Positions 13,098 to 23,429 of a stretch of DNA of 64,000 nucleotides are shown piece after piece. The translations under genes were made by a program, and so were the position numbers. The notes under the pieces were generated by a model. The model ran no database searches. It worked only from the letters and a program-made list of their open reading frames with translations, and was not told the DNA's origin. The DNA is from Warburgia ugandensis. Its lineage: Eukaryota > Streptophyta > Magnoliopsida > Canellales > Canellaceae. The stretch's first letter is position 1. The number at the start of each line of letters is the position of its first letter. Location of the stretch: positions 58,235,136 to 58,299,135 of the forward strand of contig CP141136.1 in assembly GCA_035236585.1 (NCBI GenBank), given 5' to 3'.

Positions 13098-13102
13098 CTT
13101 GA

Positions 13103-14240
13103 TGATGATGATATTCTATCATGTTGTCTAACCTAGGACACTTGATCTACTTCCTTATTTGTTTTTCTACTTCTAATTTCCATTGCTTAAACTTAGTGAA
13201 AACCTTAGATTTTCCCTTCATAAAGTAAGCATAGACTTTCCTAGAGAAGTCAAGAATGAAGCTAAGAAAATACCAAGCTCACTCTCATGATAGCACTTAT
13301 ACAAGTCCCTAGACATCCAACTATATTTAGTCAAGAATAGTATTGCTTCTATGGGTTATAATTTTAAGCCTTAGCTTACACTACATATCATAAACAATGT
13401 ACTTGTAGAAGTACTTCTTGCATGACCTTACTCTCTTCAAAAACTAACTTCTGTGATATTCTATCATGCTATGCTCATTCAATTGCCCCAACCATGTATG
13501 TGACAAATTTGTGTCATCTATGTAGGAATACACAGGTGAAGAGACAACAACCCATAATCATAATATGTATCATTTTGTACAAGTTCATAACTTTCTACTT
13601 CTTCATCAAAACATGGCCCATTTGGTCACTTTTAAAGCTTCACTTGTTGTTGTGCATGTGTTACCATTAGAATTTAAAAGTTCTTAAGAATATCATATTT
13701 TTGTTTCAACTCAAGTGCATGCCTAACATCACCCAAAGTCTTCACAACCTCATCAAACATCTTTATTTTAACCATCCATATCCCAATGACCCTGGATGTC
13801 ATATCATTCTCCATTATGACAAAACCGTAGTTGTAAGATTTATAGGTATAAAATTATTCCTTATTTGGCTACATATGGTAGGAATAACTAGAATCTATAA
13901 TCCATACATCAACAAAGTAGCATGTACTTTAAGAGACTAAGAGAAAATTTCCTTCATCAACTTTTTTAACTTATGCTATTGCTAAATTAGAGATTTTTCA
14001 TTCTTCTCATTCTCATCTTTTTGTCAGTTAGGGCAGTCTCTCTTGAAGTATTCCTTCTGATGGTAGTAATAGCATTCAACTTCCTTTGTCCTTGACTTTG
14101 ATCTTGACCTATTCCTGTTTGATCAAAATTTCACCTTAATCCTTCCTTAAGCTTGACTTGATTTGACCACAAGTTCTTCTGGCTGAAAATCATCTCCTCC
14201 ATTATATTTCTTTCTTGTCTCATTAGATAAAAGAGCAATA
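13103..14240 (-). pseudogene. Copia zinc knuckle, protease region and integrase N part
   Basis: This is the upstream half of the element whose other half is 3976-6310. On the minus strand, 14020-14240 encodes 'VECYYYHQKEYFKRDCPN', a damaged CCHC zinc knuckle in which the second cysteine is Tyr and the histidine position is disturbed. Low-similarity protease sequence follows. At 13115-13230, 'SKVFTKFKQWKLEVEKQ' and 'IKCPRLDNMIEY' match the copia integrase core before and at the DNGGEY block. The integrase then breaks at the insertion site shared with the LINE. Stops throughout. Confidence 0.7.
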
Positions 14241-14927
14241 GTGATAACTCATAGACATTTCATGGACTACAAAAGAAGATGGGTAGAAGGAAAATTGTAT
14301 CTTGCCCTAAGTCTAAAAGATTATTGCATGTTGGAATGATTATTGCATATTTGAGGAAGATGGATATTTTATGTTTAGTTTGAATAAGCTAGCTATACCC
14401 TAAGTTCATGTGAGCCTAAGTAGATTATAAGAGTGGAGTCATCATGCGGGCCTTATGTCCCAATGACCCAAATAGTTCTACTAAACTAAAGATTTTAGAG
14501 TTCTAACATCTCCAAAGTTGAAGACAAGCTAGAATGCAAGCAAACTTAGGCCTCTTGATTTTATAGGTTCAAGACACTCGCTACTTTGGGTTTTGCTATC
14601 CCCTATTCTAGAATTCTAAAGTTTGGGAAATCACAAATTTAATCATGAAAGAAAATAAATAAATAGGTCGTGCACTTTGACAAACATTACAACTACATAC
14701 TCATGGAAAGGAAAATATACTAAAAGTTATAAACATGGCATTGATTATATGAAGCTAAGTACTTGGAATGTGAGACATAGTAAAAATATGCATTGAATGA
14801 TAGAAAGTAGTTATACATAGAAATTAGCACTAGATACCCATGACTCATGATGCAAACTAGAACATAGAACATGGCAGGGCAAATTGAAGCTGGAAATCAA
14901 AGATAAATAGCTAGAAACATGTTATAA

Positions 14928-15406
14928 GCAAAACTAACTATAAACTTCTAGAAATTTGACAATTAGAAAACTAGAAAGGTACTTTTTTCTTGAAACCTTC
15001 TAAAGTTTGAAAATATGCTAGAATTTTCTTTTTTTTAAATCATGTTGGAGATAAGAAAACATGAAAATAACACTAAAGAATGAAGTAGTAATTTGCAAAA
15101 CAAGAAAGATAAAATTAAACCCTAGGAATTAGAAAATCATGTTAAGATATGCTTTAAAATAGGACTGCAAAACTAACTATAAAATTCTAGAAATTTAAAA
15201 ATTAGAAAACTAGAAAGGTTCTTTTTCCTAGAAACCTTCTAAATTTCAAAATTATTCTAGAATTTTATTTTTTTTTAAATCATGTTGGAGACAAGAAAAC
15301 ATGAAAATAACACTAAAGAATGAAGTAGTAATTTGCAAAACAAGAAAGATAAAATTTAACCCTAGGAATTAGAAAATCATGTTAAGATATGATTTAAAAT
15401 AGGACT
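14928..15406. repeat. Tandem duplication, unit 239-240 bp
   Basis: Unit 1 is 14928-15166 and unit 2 is 15167-15406; both begin GCAAAACTAACTATAAA and end AAAATAGGACT. They differ at few positions, so the duplication is much younger than the surrounding decayed sequence. Confidence 0.9.
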
Positions 15407-16657
15407 AGAAGTCATAAAAGTTATAAGTGCTAGAATCTTTGAATTGATAAGATACTTTCAAATAAAAAATTTAAGACAAAGCCATAGATCATGAGAATAA
15501 AGACTATGGACTAGAAAATGATTAGGAACAATATGAGTGCAACCACTTTTCTTTTTGGCATGTTACATTAAGGATATGAAGACGGAAATTCTCTAAGCAA
15601 AAAACTAGAAACCATGAATTGAAGGCAAAAAGAAATAATCCTTTTTTTATTGGAACATAGAGATAAACATGCAAGTAATGATGGAAAAATGAAATCCTAA
15701 ACTAAAAATCAAAGATACATGAAATTAAATTCACAAAAGCTAGAAATGCATTTTATTACTAATAAGTGACTTTATAGCTGGGATTCTTAAGAGAGAGAGA
15801 GGTGAAGTGAAAGTAATCCTCATGGAAAAAGGTTTCCAATCCTAGGATTCTCATGGTTGGCTTTTAGAAACTATTCTAAAACCATTAAGTTTGATGGGAG
15901 AATATTTTCCTTCCTTGATCCTTAACTTAAATATTTGAAAATCATGAAATGAAATATGTATTTTGTGAAGATCTATCATATAAAACATGTTATAATCATT
16001 TCCTCTTAATTTTATTTTATTTTAGCACATCCTTCTTAAGAAAAAACCTGGGAAAAGAGGTCTCCTTTATTCATGAAACAAATAAAAGAAGGAGACTCAT
16101 GGGACATCCTAAAAGGCAATACACAAGAAACTAATGAATTCATCCTTGGATGGCAAGTCTCATTAAAACAAACTTACTAAGAGTTCTAGATGACCTTATT
16201 CTCCATAGGATACTAGGAAACCATCCTTGAACCCTAATCTCTTTCTTCTATAGGTTAAAGATCAACAAGGCGTGGGATAGGCATCTCATTGGCCAAAATC
16301 CTTGAAATCCCCTAGCATCTTACTCTATGTAGGCAATAGGCACCTCTGTCGAAAGTCAATGAAGGGGACAGAAGCGAGATCTCTTGTGCATGGAGATTAC
16401 TCCCTACAAAGGAAGATAGGAAGAAGGTTTCAAGAAGAGAGGTGGAGAAGGTATGAATGCAAGAATGGAAAGAGAAAATAGGAGAAAAAAAGGAGAAAAA
16501 AAAGTGCATCAAGAAAGGTCTCAAAACTCCCAAAAATCTCTCAACCTAAAGCTAGATCAAGAACTAGAGAGAAATACGTGCCTTAAAACTTCTTAGATTC
16601 CTAGGAAAACCATGTTTTGAAGTGAAGAATAGGGCTATATTTACATGTGGTATCCAT

Positions 16658-16658
<1 letters not shown>

Positions 16659-16690
<32 letters not shown>
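16659..16690. repeat. (AC)16 microsatellite
   Basis: Pure 32-bp AC repeat followed by ATATATG. Confidence 0.97.
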
Positions 16691-16696
<6 letters not shown>

Positions 16697-17091
16697 GAAA
16701 TAAAGCAAGGGCCACATGGAAAGAGCATTAGAAAGGGCTTCTAGCACTTGGGAAAAGACAAACTGTGTGTTCTAATGCCTTGGCAACACATGATCATGTG
16801 TTCTAAGTATTTTGTATACATGATCATGTGTTGCAGGGAGCGTATATCACACAATCATGTGATCAAGGACTTAGACATATTTTTGCTTCTTTTTTACACC
16901 TTTGAATGTGTTTTGAATGCAATTTGGGTGTCATTTGAGTTTCTCTTTTTATAATTCAAGTGAAATAAATTTTTAAAATGAAGTTTTAGCCAAATTAGAA
17001 ATAAAAATCAATTGAAGCTTTAGGACACTTTTAAAACCTAAATAAACTTGTGATCTTACAAATAATTTGTGATCTTTTTAGAGCTTTCTCC

Positions 17092-17232
17092 TAGGCAAGG
17101 AAAATTTCTCTTAGTTGAATCCTTGGCTAGCACGTATGCAATTCTAAAGGGAAAGTTGATGCCCAAAAATTACAAAACAAAATGTAGGTCCCACCATATG
17201 GCTACAGCCATGAATGAGACACCTAGCATAAC
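17092..17232 (-). repeat. Copia 5' LTR end (partner of 3820-3964)
   Basis: Shares with 3820-3964 the segment around 'GCTAGCACGTATGCAATTCT', the 'CCACCATATGGCTACAGCCA' core and the terminus CTAGCATAACA. Because the copia element reads on the minus strand, this copy is its upstream LTR. The remainder of the LTR leftward was not delimited. Confidence 0.45.
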
Positions 17233-17851
17233 AGACCTACTAGAGGAACAAACCTGTGGTGCTTACTAGAGAAACAACTCAGGCTATGATCTAGATGTAT
17301 TAATAGATGGGAAAGATTTAAAATGCTCAGCCACAGCTAGTGCCACTTGACACATGAAACGTCCACACTAATCATGACCATCGATTATGTTAACCACTAA
17401 ATGGAAATAGAAGAGACTTGTGAGCTCATCTAAATAGAAGTTACCAATTCTAGAGGCCACGAATAGGTTTACGCTAAGAGATCTGAGAAGTCATAGAAGC
17501 CAGATAAAAGGGTCGTTCAAGCCAACGCAGAGCCCATTTTGGTAAAGTGGAGAGCGCGTCCACCGTGTGGTCTCCTCATCAACCATTTGACTTTTTGGAC
17601 GAATACTGAGATTAATAACAACAATCAACGATTTTTACTCTCTTTTGAAAGGCAAGAAAATTTTTATTGATAAGCGATCGAGATATGTCAACAAGTAAAC
17701 TAATTCACCGTGATATAATACATAAGTTGAACGCTTTTGCAAACGAATCTTATCAATTGCTCATATTAATGGGCAGGCTTGTTCATTTAAAAGGAAAAAA
17801 AAAAAGGCTCAAGCTAGTCTTATTTACCCAAAATCCTTCAAGCAGAGATTC

Positions 17852-18030
17852 GAAGAGGATATTTGGCACAATGGTAGAGTTGTCGTCGTGTGACCTTGAG
17901 GTTACGGATTCAAGACGTAGAAACAACCTCTTGCAAAATACAAGATAAGGCTGTATACTATTAACCCTTGTGGGTCGCCCCTTCTCCGAACCCCATATAC
18001 AGAGGAGCTTCGTCCACCGGAGTTACCCTC
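17852..18030 (+). mobile_element. Au-type SINE with 17-bp target duplication
   Basis: A tRNA-like head has box-A-like 'TTGGCACAATGGTAGAGTTG' and box-B-like 'GGATTCAAGAC'. The Au body follows ('ACAACCTCTTGCAAAATACA', 'ACCCTTGTGGGTCGCCCCTT') and then a pyrimidine-rich 3' end. The direct repeats CCTTCAAGCAGAGATTC at 17835-17851 and 18031-18047 are identical and mark retroposition. It resembles a tRNA gene at its start but lacks a complete cloverleaf, so it is not a tRNA gene. Confidence 0.9.
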
Positions 18031-18047
18031 CCTTCAAGCAGAGATTC

Positions 18048-19285
18048 ATTTTAGGTGCTGACATTGGCGTCCTTTCTTCTTGTTATAAATCCTAGCCTTT
18101 CACGTAAGGTTAATTAAATGAGTTCTACTACCACGTCACTAAATTTCAATTGTCAACAAGCAATCAAGAAGGTGTTTAACGGAGTGATCAAAACCGAAAT
18201 TAGGTGTCATCATAAAGGAATAAGTTTGAAAAGCATGTAGTCCTTGGAACTTCAATTGAAAATTTCTGTCATTATCCTTTCACATCTTGGCCAACCACCC
18301 ACTTTAAAATGTCTTACTTAATTGGCAGAATGCGCGCAAGAGACTGAGGAGAAACTCATTGTCGTGGTCCAGAGACATGCACAACTTGTGTGGACTACAC
18401 CGAAAATTTGTGTTGATCATGGACCATCAACAGGGAGCCACGACCCACATGCTTTGGTCCCATGCAAAACGAATAGCTATCTAGATGGAGCTCTGGGACT
18501 GACTTCGCGATCCCTTCATCTAGGTCTCACCTTTGTATGATTTGACTTATTCATTTTCTTCACCCTCTTCTATTCAGGCCAAATGTAAAATTACACACCC
18601 ATTAGATGCTTCTTGCTACTAGTTTTCTTAGTAAAAAATCATTTTAATCATGATTATTAAACTTTTCAACAAAAAAAACCAGTAGTTAGATGCAACCCAT
18701 AGACATGAGTTTTTACACGTAACCTATCTAGCAGAGAACTAAGTAAATGAATAAATCAGATCATCCGAAGTAGAGTTTCGACGAAAGAGTTTTGAACTTA
18801 GCCTGGAAGGTCAGTCTCGGGTAGCATTTCTCAAACGGATAACCCATTTGCAATGCATACTCCATCAGAATCAATGATTCACATTTTTGCTGGCACGAAC
18901 CTAAATTTATGTGCTGGGCCACTCAACAAATGAGCCACGTCGGTTTCGGTCCGATGACAAACGGATAACCATTTTTCAAGATATACTAACTCATTGGTTC
19001 TCATTTTGCTGTCAGAACTTGATACAAAGGTTTGCTGGATCAAGGGTCTATATATGACCATCCACCCAAGACAAGCCATTGCCATTGGGATATACTTCTG
19101 ATTTGCTATCTGATTAAAGCATGTGGGCCTCAAAATGTTTTTGTTACCAAGCAGTACGGTCATGCCTTTCTTCTTAGCCTTTTTCTAATAATTTTGAGGC
19201 TAGGACTGGTGCATTGAATCTCTAGAAATTAGGCACTTTGCCCAGTTTGCCATTGTTGATTCAGCAAAACACATAATTAAGACAA
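18048..19285. other. Intergenic, nothing recognised
   Basis: Short open frames exist on both strands (the longest about 94 codons) but none shows a domain, splice structure or codon pattern that would support a gene. It ends at the left inverted repeat of a possible Mutator-type element. Confidence 0.4.
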
Positions 19286-19455
19286 GGGCTTTTTGCCAAA
19301 ATGTCATTACATTTTGGCATTTCACAAAAAAGTCTAATATTTTTTGAGTTTTACAAATTTGCCATTAAATTTTCAGGAGCTTTGTAAAATTATCATTTTG
19401 TTAGTCTTTCATCTTCCTTCCCTGTTTGTTTTTTCAAAATTCCAATATTACCTTT
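19286..19455 (+). repeat. Left long inverted repeat (MULE-like TIR)
   Basis: Begins GGGCTTTTTGCCAAAATGTC and continues for about 170 bp. Its reverse complement is present at 28362-28531 with many substitutions but clear colinearity. Long, imperfect terminal repeats of this kind are typical of Mutator-like elements; a 9-bp target duplication could not be recognised (TTAAGACAA outside the left, TATAAAAAA outside the right). Confidence 0.55.
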
Positions 19456-19752
19456 CACAAAATTGAAGAAACCCTTAAGATAAATATACGTTCTGTCGAC
19501 AGTAAAATCAAATAAATAAGACAAGTATACATTGAGATGAGGAAAATGGCATGGTGTCCAGATCAATATGTGATTGTTTCTTAATTGAATGAAATCTCAA
19601 TTACCCTTCAAGCTCTTTATAGTTTCTTAACTATTCTCGATTAGCCTAATTCGAGCTCTTTGTAGTTTCTTCTCCTCATATATCTCTTTCATCAATTAAG
19701 GAAACATCTCAGTCCTAAAGTATAGGTCAAGAAAATGGACCAGCCGACTGCT

Positions 19753-21846
19753 TCAAATTTGCTCCAAATCTTCTACTATTCCTTCCAAAACCACCTTAGT
19801 TTGCGTTGGCATTTCACAGCTTTTCATGAACCTCTTCATATTCTCAACAGCAACATTTCCCTGCTGGGCCAATATCCTGCCACGCCAAGGAACAAATGAA
19901 ATCAATTACTACGGTTAAGACACAGTCAACCTTAGACTAACTTAAAAATGAGAAATGTTATGAACTAATCCATTTGTCTCTTTCAGCCTCCTCTATTTTG
20001 TTGGTTCAACTCGCATCTAGTCCATACTCATGTAAGAAAAATTATATGTGTGTATTGTTAGGGTGCATTGGTGAGAGAATGAGACATTGAACATAACGAG
20101 TCTTGGAGGAGGCTTTGAGCCTCCTCTTCCCCTTCCTCTTCCATATAATCTAATACAATGATTATTCCTCCTCTCCCACGGATGTAGACACAGTAGCCGA
20201 ACCACTTAAATCTCTCTTATATTGTGTGTATGCTTATTGTGTCCTTTCAGATCTATGATCCTATTTGTCAGATCTGCCAATCCATGGCAAATTTGGCACA
20301 ACATATTTTGGGCCATCTGAAAAATTCATGCCCGTTGGATGTTTTTAGCTATTAATTTTTTTTCACTTGAAAAATTCAGTGATTATGATCTAAATATAAC
20401 AGCATAGCTAAAATCATCCAACAATCATGAAATTTTGATGTCTAGCCAACCGAAGGAATGCTGAACAAGGTGAATGGGTCGGTTAATCTAAAGTGGGACT
20501 AGGTAGGTGCAGAGTCCCAATATCAGTCCGGACAGCAACAGCATTGCATCATCCCAGCCATTTATAGATCGGCTCGCTTCATTGATAACTGGTGAGGTGG
20601 GAATACGTACTCATATGATCAGAAAGATCCCCCGAGTGATGGACACTCCAATCTTGCAGGATAACCCACCAGATTGAAAATTAATGTCAATCCAGGTGAG
20701 CCAATGCATAGGAATGGGTATTGCACCTTACGCGATGCATATACCTACGTTTTGGTCATTCTTACTTACCCATTAAGTCTGCAAGCCATATGCGAATCTA
20801 CAAATTGCTCTGTACTTCGCAAACTCAAACTCTCACAGACCCGGATGTAATTGTTCTGAAGATAATGTTTCTGATGTTGGTTTTCAGCAAGGAAGAAATC
20901 TGAAGAGTAGGGAAGGATCTTTGTGACAATCCTCTTGTTGAGCTTCATCTGATGTTTGATCTTCGACTCTTGCGCTTGCTTCTTCTGATCCTCAGTTGCA
21001 TAGAAGATAACCGATCTGTAGTGTGTATCCACCCCAAATCTCTGCAATAGCAACACAAGAAAGAATCAAGTTATTCTTTTGGAACGTATTCTGCATTTGC
21101 TTAACAGAATTCTGATTCGAAAGAGTCATTTTTAGGGGGGGAATGGCGGAATGGAGAATTGGAATTGTGACCATGAATACGGGCTGTAGTAGAGCAAAAG
21201 ATTACCAGATAATCCTTGTTGGTGGAGTCATGGCTTTCCCAGAAAACATTGCAGAGAAATCTATATGAGATCTTACGTTTGTCAAATACTACTTTAACGG
21301 CTTCAGTGTGAGCAGTTCCCCCTTCAATAACCTGCAATGATCACAGGATGATTGCTTGAGAAACAAATCTTGCCAGCTAGCTTTGACTGAATATTTCAAG
21401 CATGTAATGTAGATCTTACACCTCTCTGTAGGTGGGCTTTCTTAATGTTCCTCCGCAATAACCAGTAGCTGTTTTTACAACTCCATCAACGTTCCCAAAA
21501 CCAGATTCCAGCTTCCAGAAACTATCTATATTAAAACAGAAAGTAAACTGGATAAAAACTAGAACGAAAAAAAAAACTGCACACAAACTGAAGCTTTGCT
21601 GTGGAACGAATGGCATAAGAAAGGGAAGGAGAGGAAAATACAACCTCCAGCGAAGACAGCTTCTCCGAGAAAGTCTAATGGAGTTTGGGCCACAGAGTTT
21701 TCCGAACTGCAGGAATTTGGATTTTTTGTTTTGGGTTGCTGAAATAATCTGTGCATTTCTTTGGAAACAAGGAAAATTTGGTGAGTTTGGCGATGTAGAA
21801 CTGGAAAGTAAACGTGGAGATTACATATGGGTGGGTGTTTCTGCAT
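19753..21846 (-). CDS. Peptide methionine sulfoxide reductase A-like, 5 exons
   Basis: MsrA enzymes reduce methionine-S-sulfoxide in proteins, usually with thioredoxin. Model on the minus strand: exon 1 21846-21645, exon 2 21525-21422, exon 3 21331-21206, exon 4 21041-20770, exon 5 19876-19753. All junctions are GT-AG and the lengths 202+104+126+272+124 give 828 nt, 275 aa and a stop, with no internal stop. Family marks: 'GYCGGTLRKPTYREV' across exons 2-3, 'FWESHDSTNKDYL' (exon 3), 'THYRSVIFYATE' and 'FFLAENQHQKHYLQ' (exon 4). The usual GCFW active-site motif is predicted as AGDSFW at the exon 1/2 junction, so the catalytic Cys is Ser in the canonical splice model. The first 45 residues could be a targeting peptide; Met31 (21756) is an alternative start. 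Intron 4 carries a small inverted-repeat element. The gene lies between two MULE-like inverted repeats. Identification is firm; activity is doubtful. Confidence 0.85.
20311..20447. mobile_element. Possible MITE in intron 4 of the MsrA-like gene
   Basis: Arms of about 42 bp at 20311-20352 and 20404-20447 are inverted copies (both read 'GTTGGATG' then 'TTTAGCTAT') enclosing about 50 AT-rich bases. The size and fold-back structure suit a MITE; no target duplication was confirmed. Confidence 0.45.
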
Positions 21847-21855
21847 CTCTACTGA

Positions 21856-21862
21856 TTTTATA
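21856..21862 (-). promoter_or_regulatory. TATA-like box upstream of MsrA-like gene
   Basis: TATAAAA on the minus strand lies only about 10 bp upstream of the ATG at 21846. If it is the functional TATA box, transcription would start inside exon 1 and the Met at 21756 would be the real start. Another AT-rich candidate, TAAATATATG, sits about 20-30 bp upstream of the first ATG and would allow the longer protein. Confidence 0.35.
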
Positions 21863-22234
21863 GCACATATATTTAAGAAGTGTCTGGCTTTGAAAACCAG
21901 GACTTTGGTTTCGAGGTTTCACACGGACGTTTTCTCTGGTTTTGAATTCGTGTCTAAGGGTTAAACACTTGCTGACAAAGAAATATGTAGTTCTCTCTAT
22001 GCATACGTAGGCTTTTATGCCTCGTAAACAATTAGATTGACTTTCGACTACTAAACTTCAGGGGATCCCCGACCCGGTTGGCGCGGCGCCTTGTTCCCAA
22101 ACCGATGGATGCGGGTCCAAGTTGGCTCTTCCCAAACTCTCAAAGAAAAGAATGAGACTTTCTCCACCATATATTCCAGCCACTATATTGGTCCATAGAA
22201 GGTTGGTTATCAATGAAGCAAAGGTCCCAAATAT

Positions 22235-22494
22235 TCGAGTATATATAGTCAAGAATACCGTTGCATCTATACGTCTTAGTTTTGAACCTTAGACCACATT
22301 GTTTTTCACAAATATAGTACTTACAAACGTGTGTGCCCAGATACTAAATGTAGTCAATAATACTACTATTACAATGTTTCCCGCAAACACAATATTTACA
22401 CATGTCTAGCTTACAGGATTTTACTTTCTTCAGTAACTTTCTTTTATAAAGTTTTATCATGCCGTGTTCACTCACATGTCCCAATCTCACAAGT
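22235..22494 (-). pseudogene. Copia protease-region fragment
   Basis: Colinear with 13325-13520 of the other copia element: both run 'GTCAAGAATA...GTTGCATCTAT / ATTGCTTCTAT', then 'ACAATGT..ACTTG/TACTTA', then 'TATCATGC..TGTTCACTCA / TGCTCATTCA'. It is a short non-coding remnant and ends where an RTE LINE fragment begins, as though the LINE inserted here. Confidence 0.5.
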
Positions 22495-22862
22495 GTCGCA
22501 GAAATAAGGATGTTGAGATGGATGAGTGGTAAAACAAGAAAGGATAGAATTATGAATGAAAATATTAGAAGAAATTTAGGGGTAGCACCAATAGATAACG
22601 AGATGAGGGAGATTAGATTTAGATGGTTTGGACGTGTCCAAAGGAGACCGAAAATGGCACCAGTTAAAAGGAGTGAGGCAATGCAAGTAGAAGGTTCTAA
22701 AAAGGCAAGGAAATGCCCAAAAGAATGTGGATAGAAGTGGTGAGGAAAGATTTAAAAACTTTAGGACTAAATGAAGTCATAGTACTTAATATAGAGAAAT
22801 GGGGGAATAAGATTCATGTGACCAACCCCTAATTAGGATAAGGTCTTGATGATGACGTAGAC
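22495..22862 (+). mobile_element. RTE LINE, 5'-truncated 3' end
   Basis: A frame at 22459-22734 ends in 'LRWMSGKTRKDRIMNENIR' and 'FRWFGRVQRRPKMAPVKRSE', the C-terminal tail of RTE pol. It is followed by the 3' UTR block 'CAACCCCTAATTAGGATAAG' and a GATGATGACG tail. It matches 9265-9640 of the long LINE. 5' truncation at about 22495 is typical of target-primed reverse transcription. Confidence 0.8.
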
Positions 22863-23424
22863 ATCCACTAGAAAGGTTAAAAACATGCATAGAAAATATC
22901 AACCACACAAATGAATAGAATCATTGGAGGGATAAGTATTTTAGATAATCACCCATTTAAGAGGTTGACCAAGGTCAAAGGCTAGGATCACTTACCATTG
23001 AAGCCCACATGTCGTTTCTTTTGAGTTGTTTGGTATAGTGTTCGTATTAATACAAACATAGGTTGGGTCCTTGTGAACCAAGGCTTTTTAAGTCCAAAAC
23101 ATGGAGAAAATTATTGGAGCAAGGTTTTTTATATAAGACTAGACATGTTAACAAGATAAATGGGCCAAATCACAAACAATAGAGCGGACATGCACTTTTA
23201 GGCCTGAAAACCTTTCTTCCGGTACTTCAACACTTGTTTTATAGAATATATTCATGGTTGGATTTAGATGAATATTATAGAGACCAATGGTCCACAGGAA
23301 AACTTTTCAAGTGTGTAAAATGGCATGAAACTTAAGAAAAGGGGAGAAACAAGAATAGTCTTCCAAAGAATCAAAAGGGATTTGGGACTGATCTATTGTT
23401 CAAGTTTTGTCTTTAGATAGCCAA
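22863..23424. other. Intergenic, nothing recognised
   Basis: No coding or repeat identity assigned between the RTE fragment and the solo LTR. Confidence 0.4.
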
Positions 23425-23429
23425 CAATA

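Larger units (their letters stand above)
14241..17091. other. AT-rich stretch, probably 5' part of copia element
   Basis: No protein match could be made. By position between the copia zinc knuckle and the LTR-end sequence at 17092-17232 it should hold gag and leader of that minus-strand element, but decay hides it. It includes a 239-bp tandem duplication (14928-15406), an (AC)16 run (16659-16690), and palindromic ACATGATCATGT sites near 16786-16830. Confidence 0.35.

Noticed and set aside
17858-17930. tRNA gene-like segment with A and B boxes
   Set aside because: It is the tRNA-derived head of an Au SINE; no complete cloverleaf and a typical SINE body follows.
20992-21174. Additional minus-strand open frame over the MsrA-like gene
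   Set aside because: Shadow frame across intron 3 and exon 4; the spliced model explains the coding signal.
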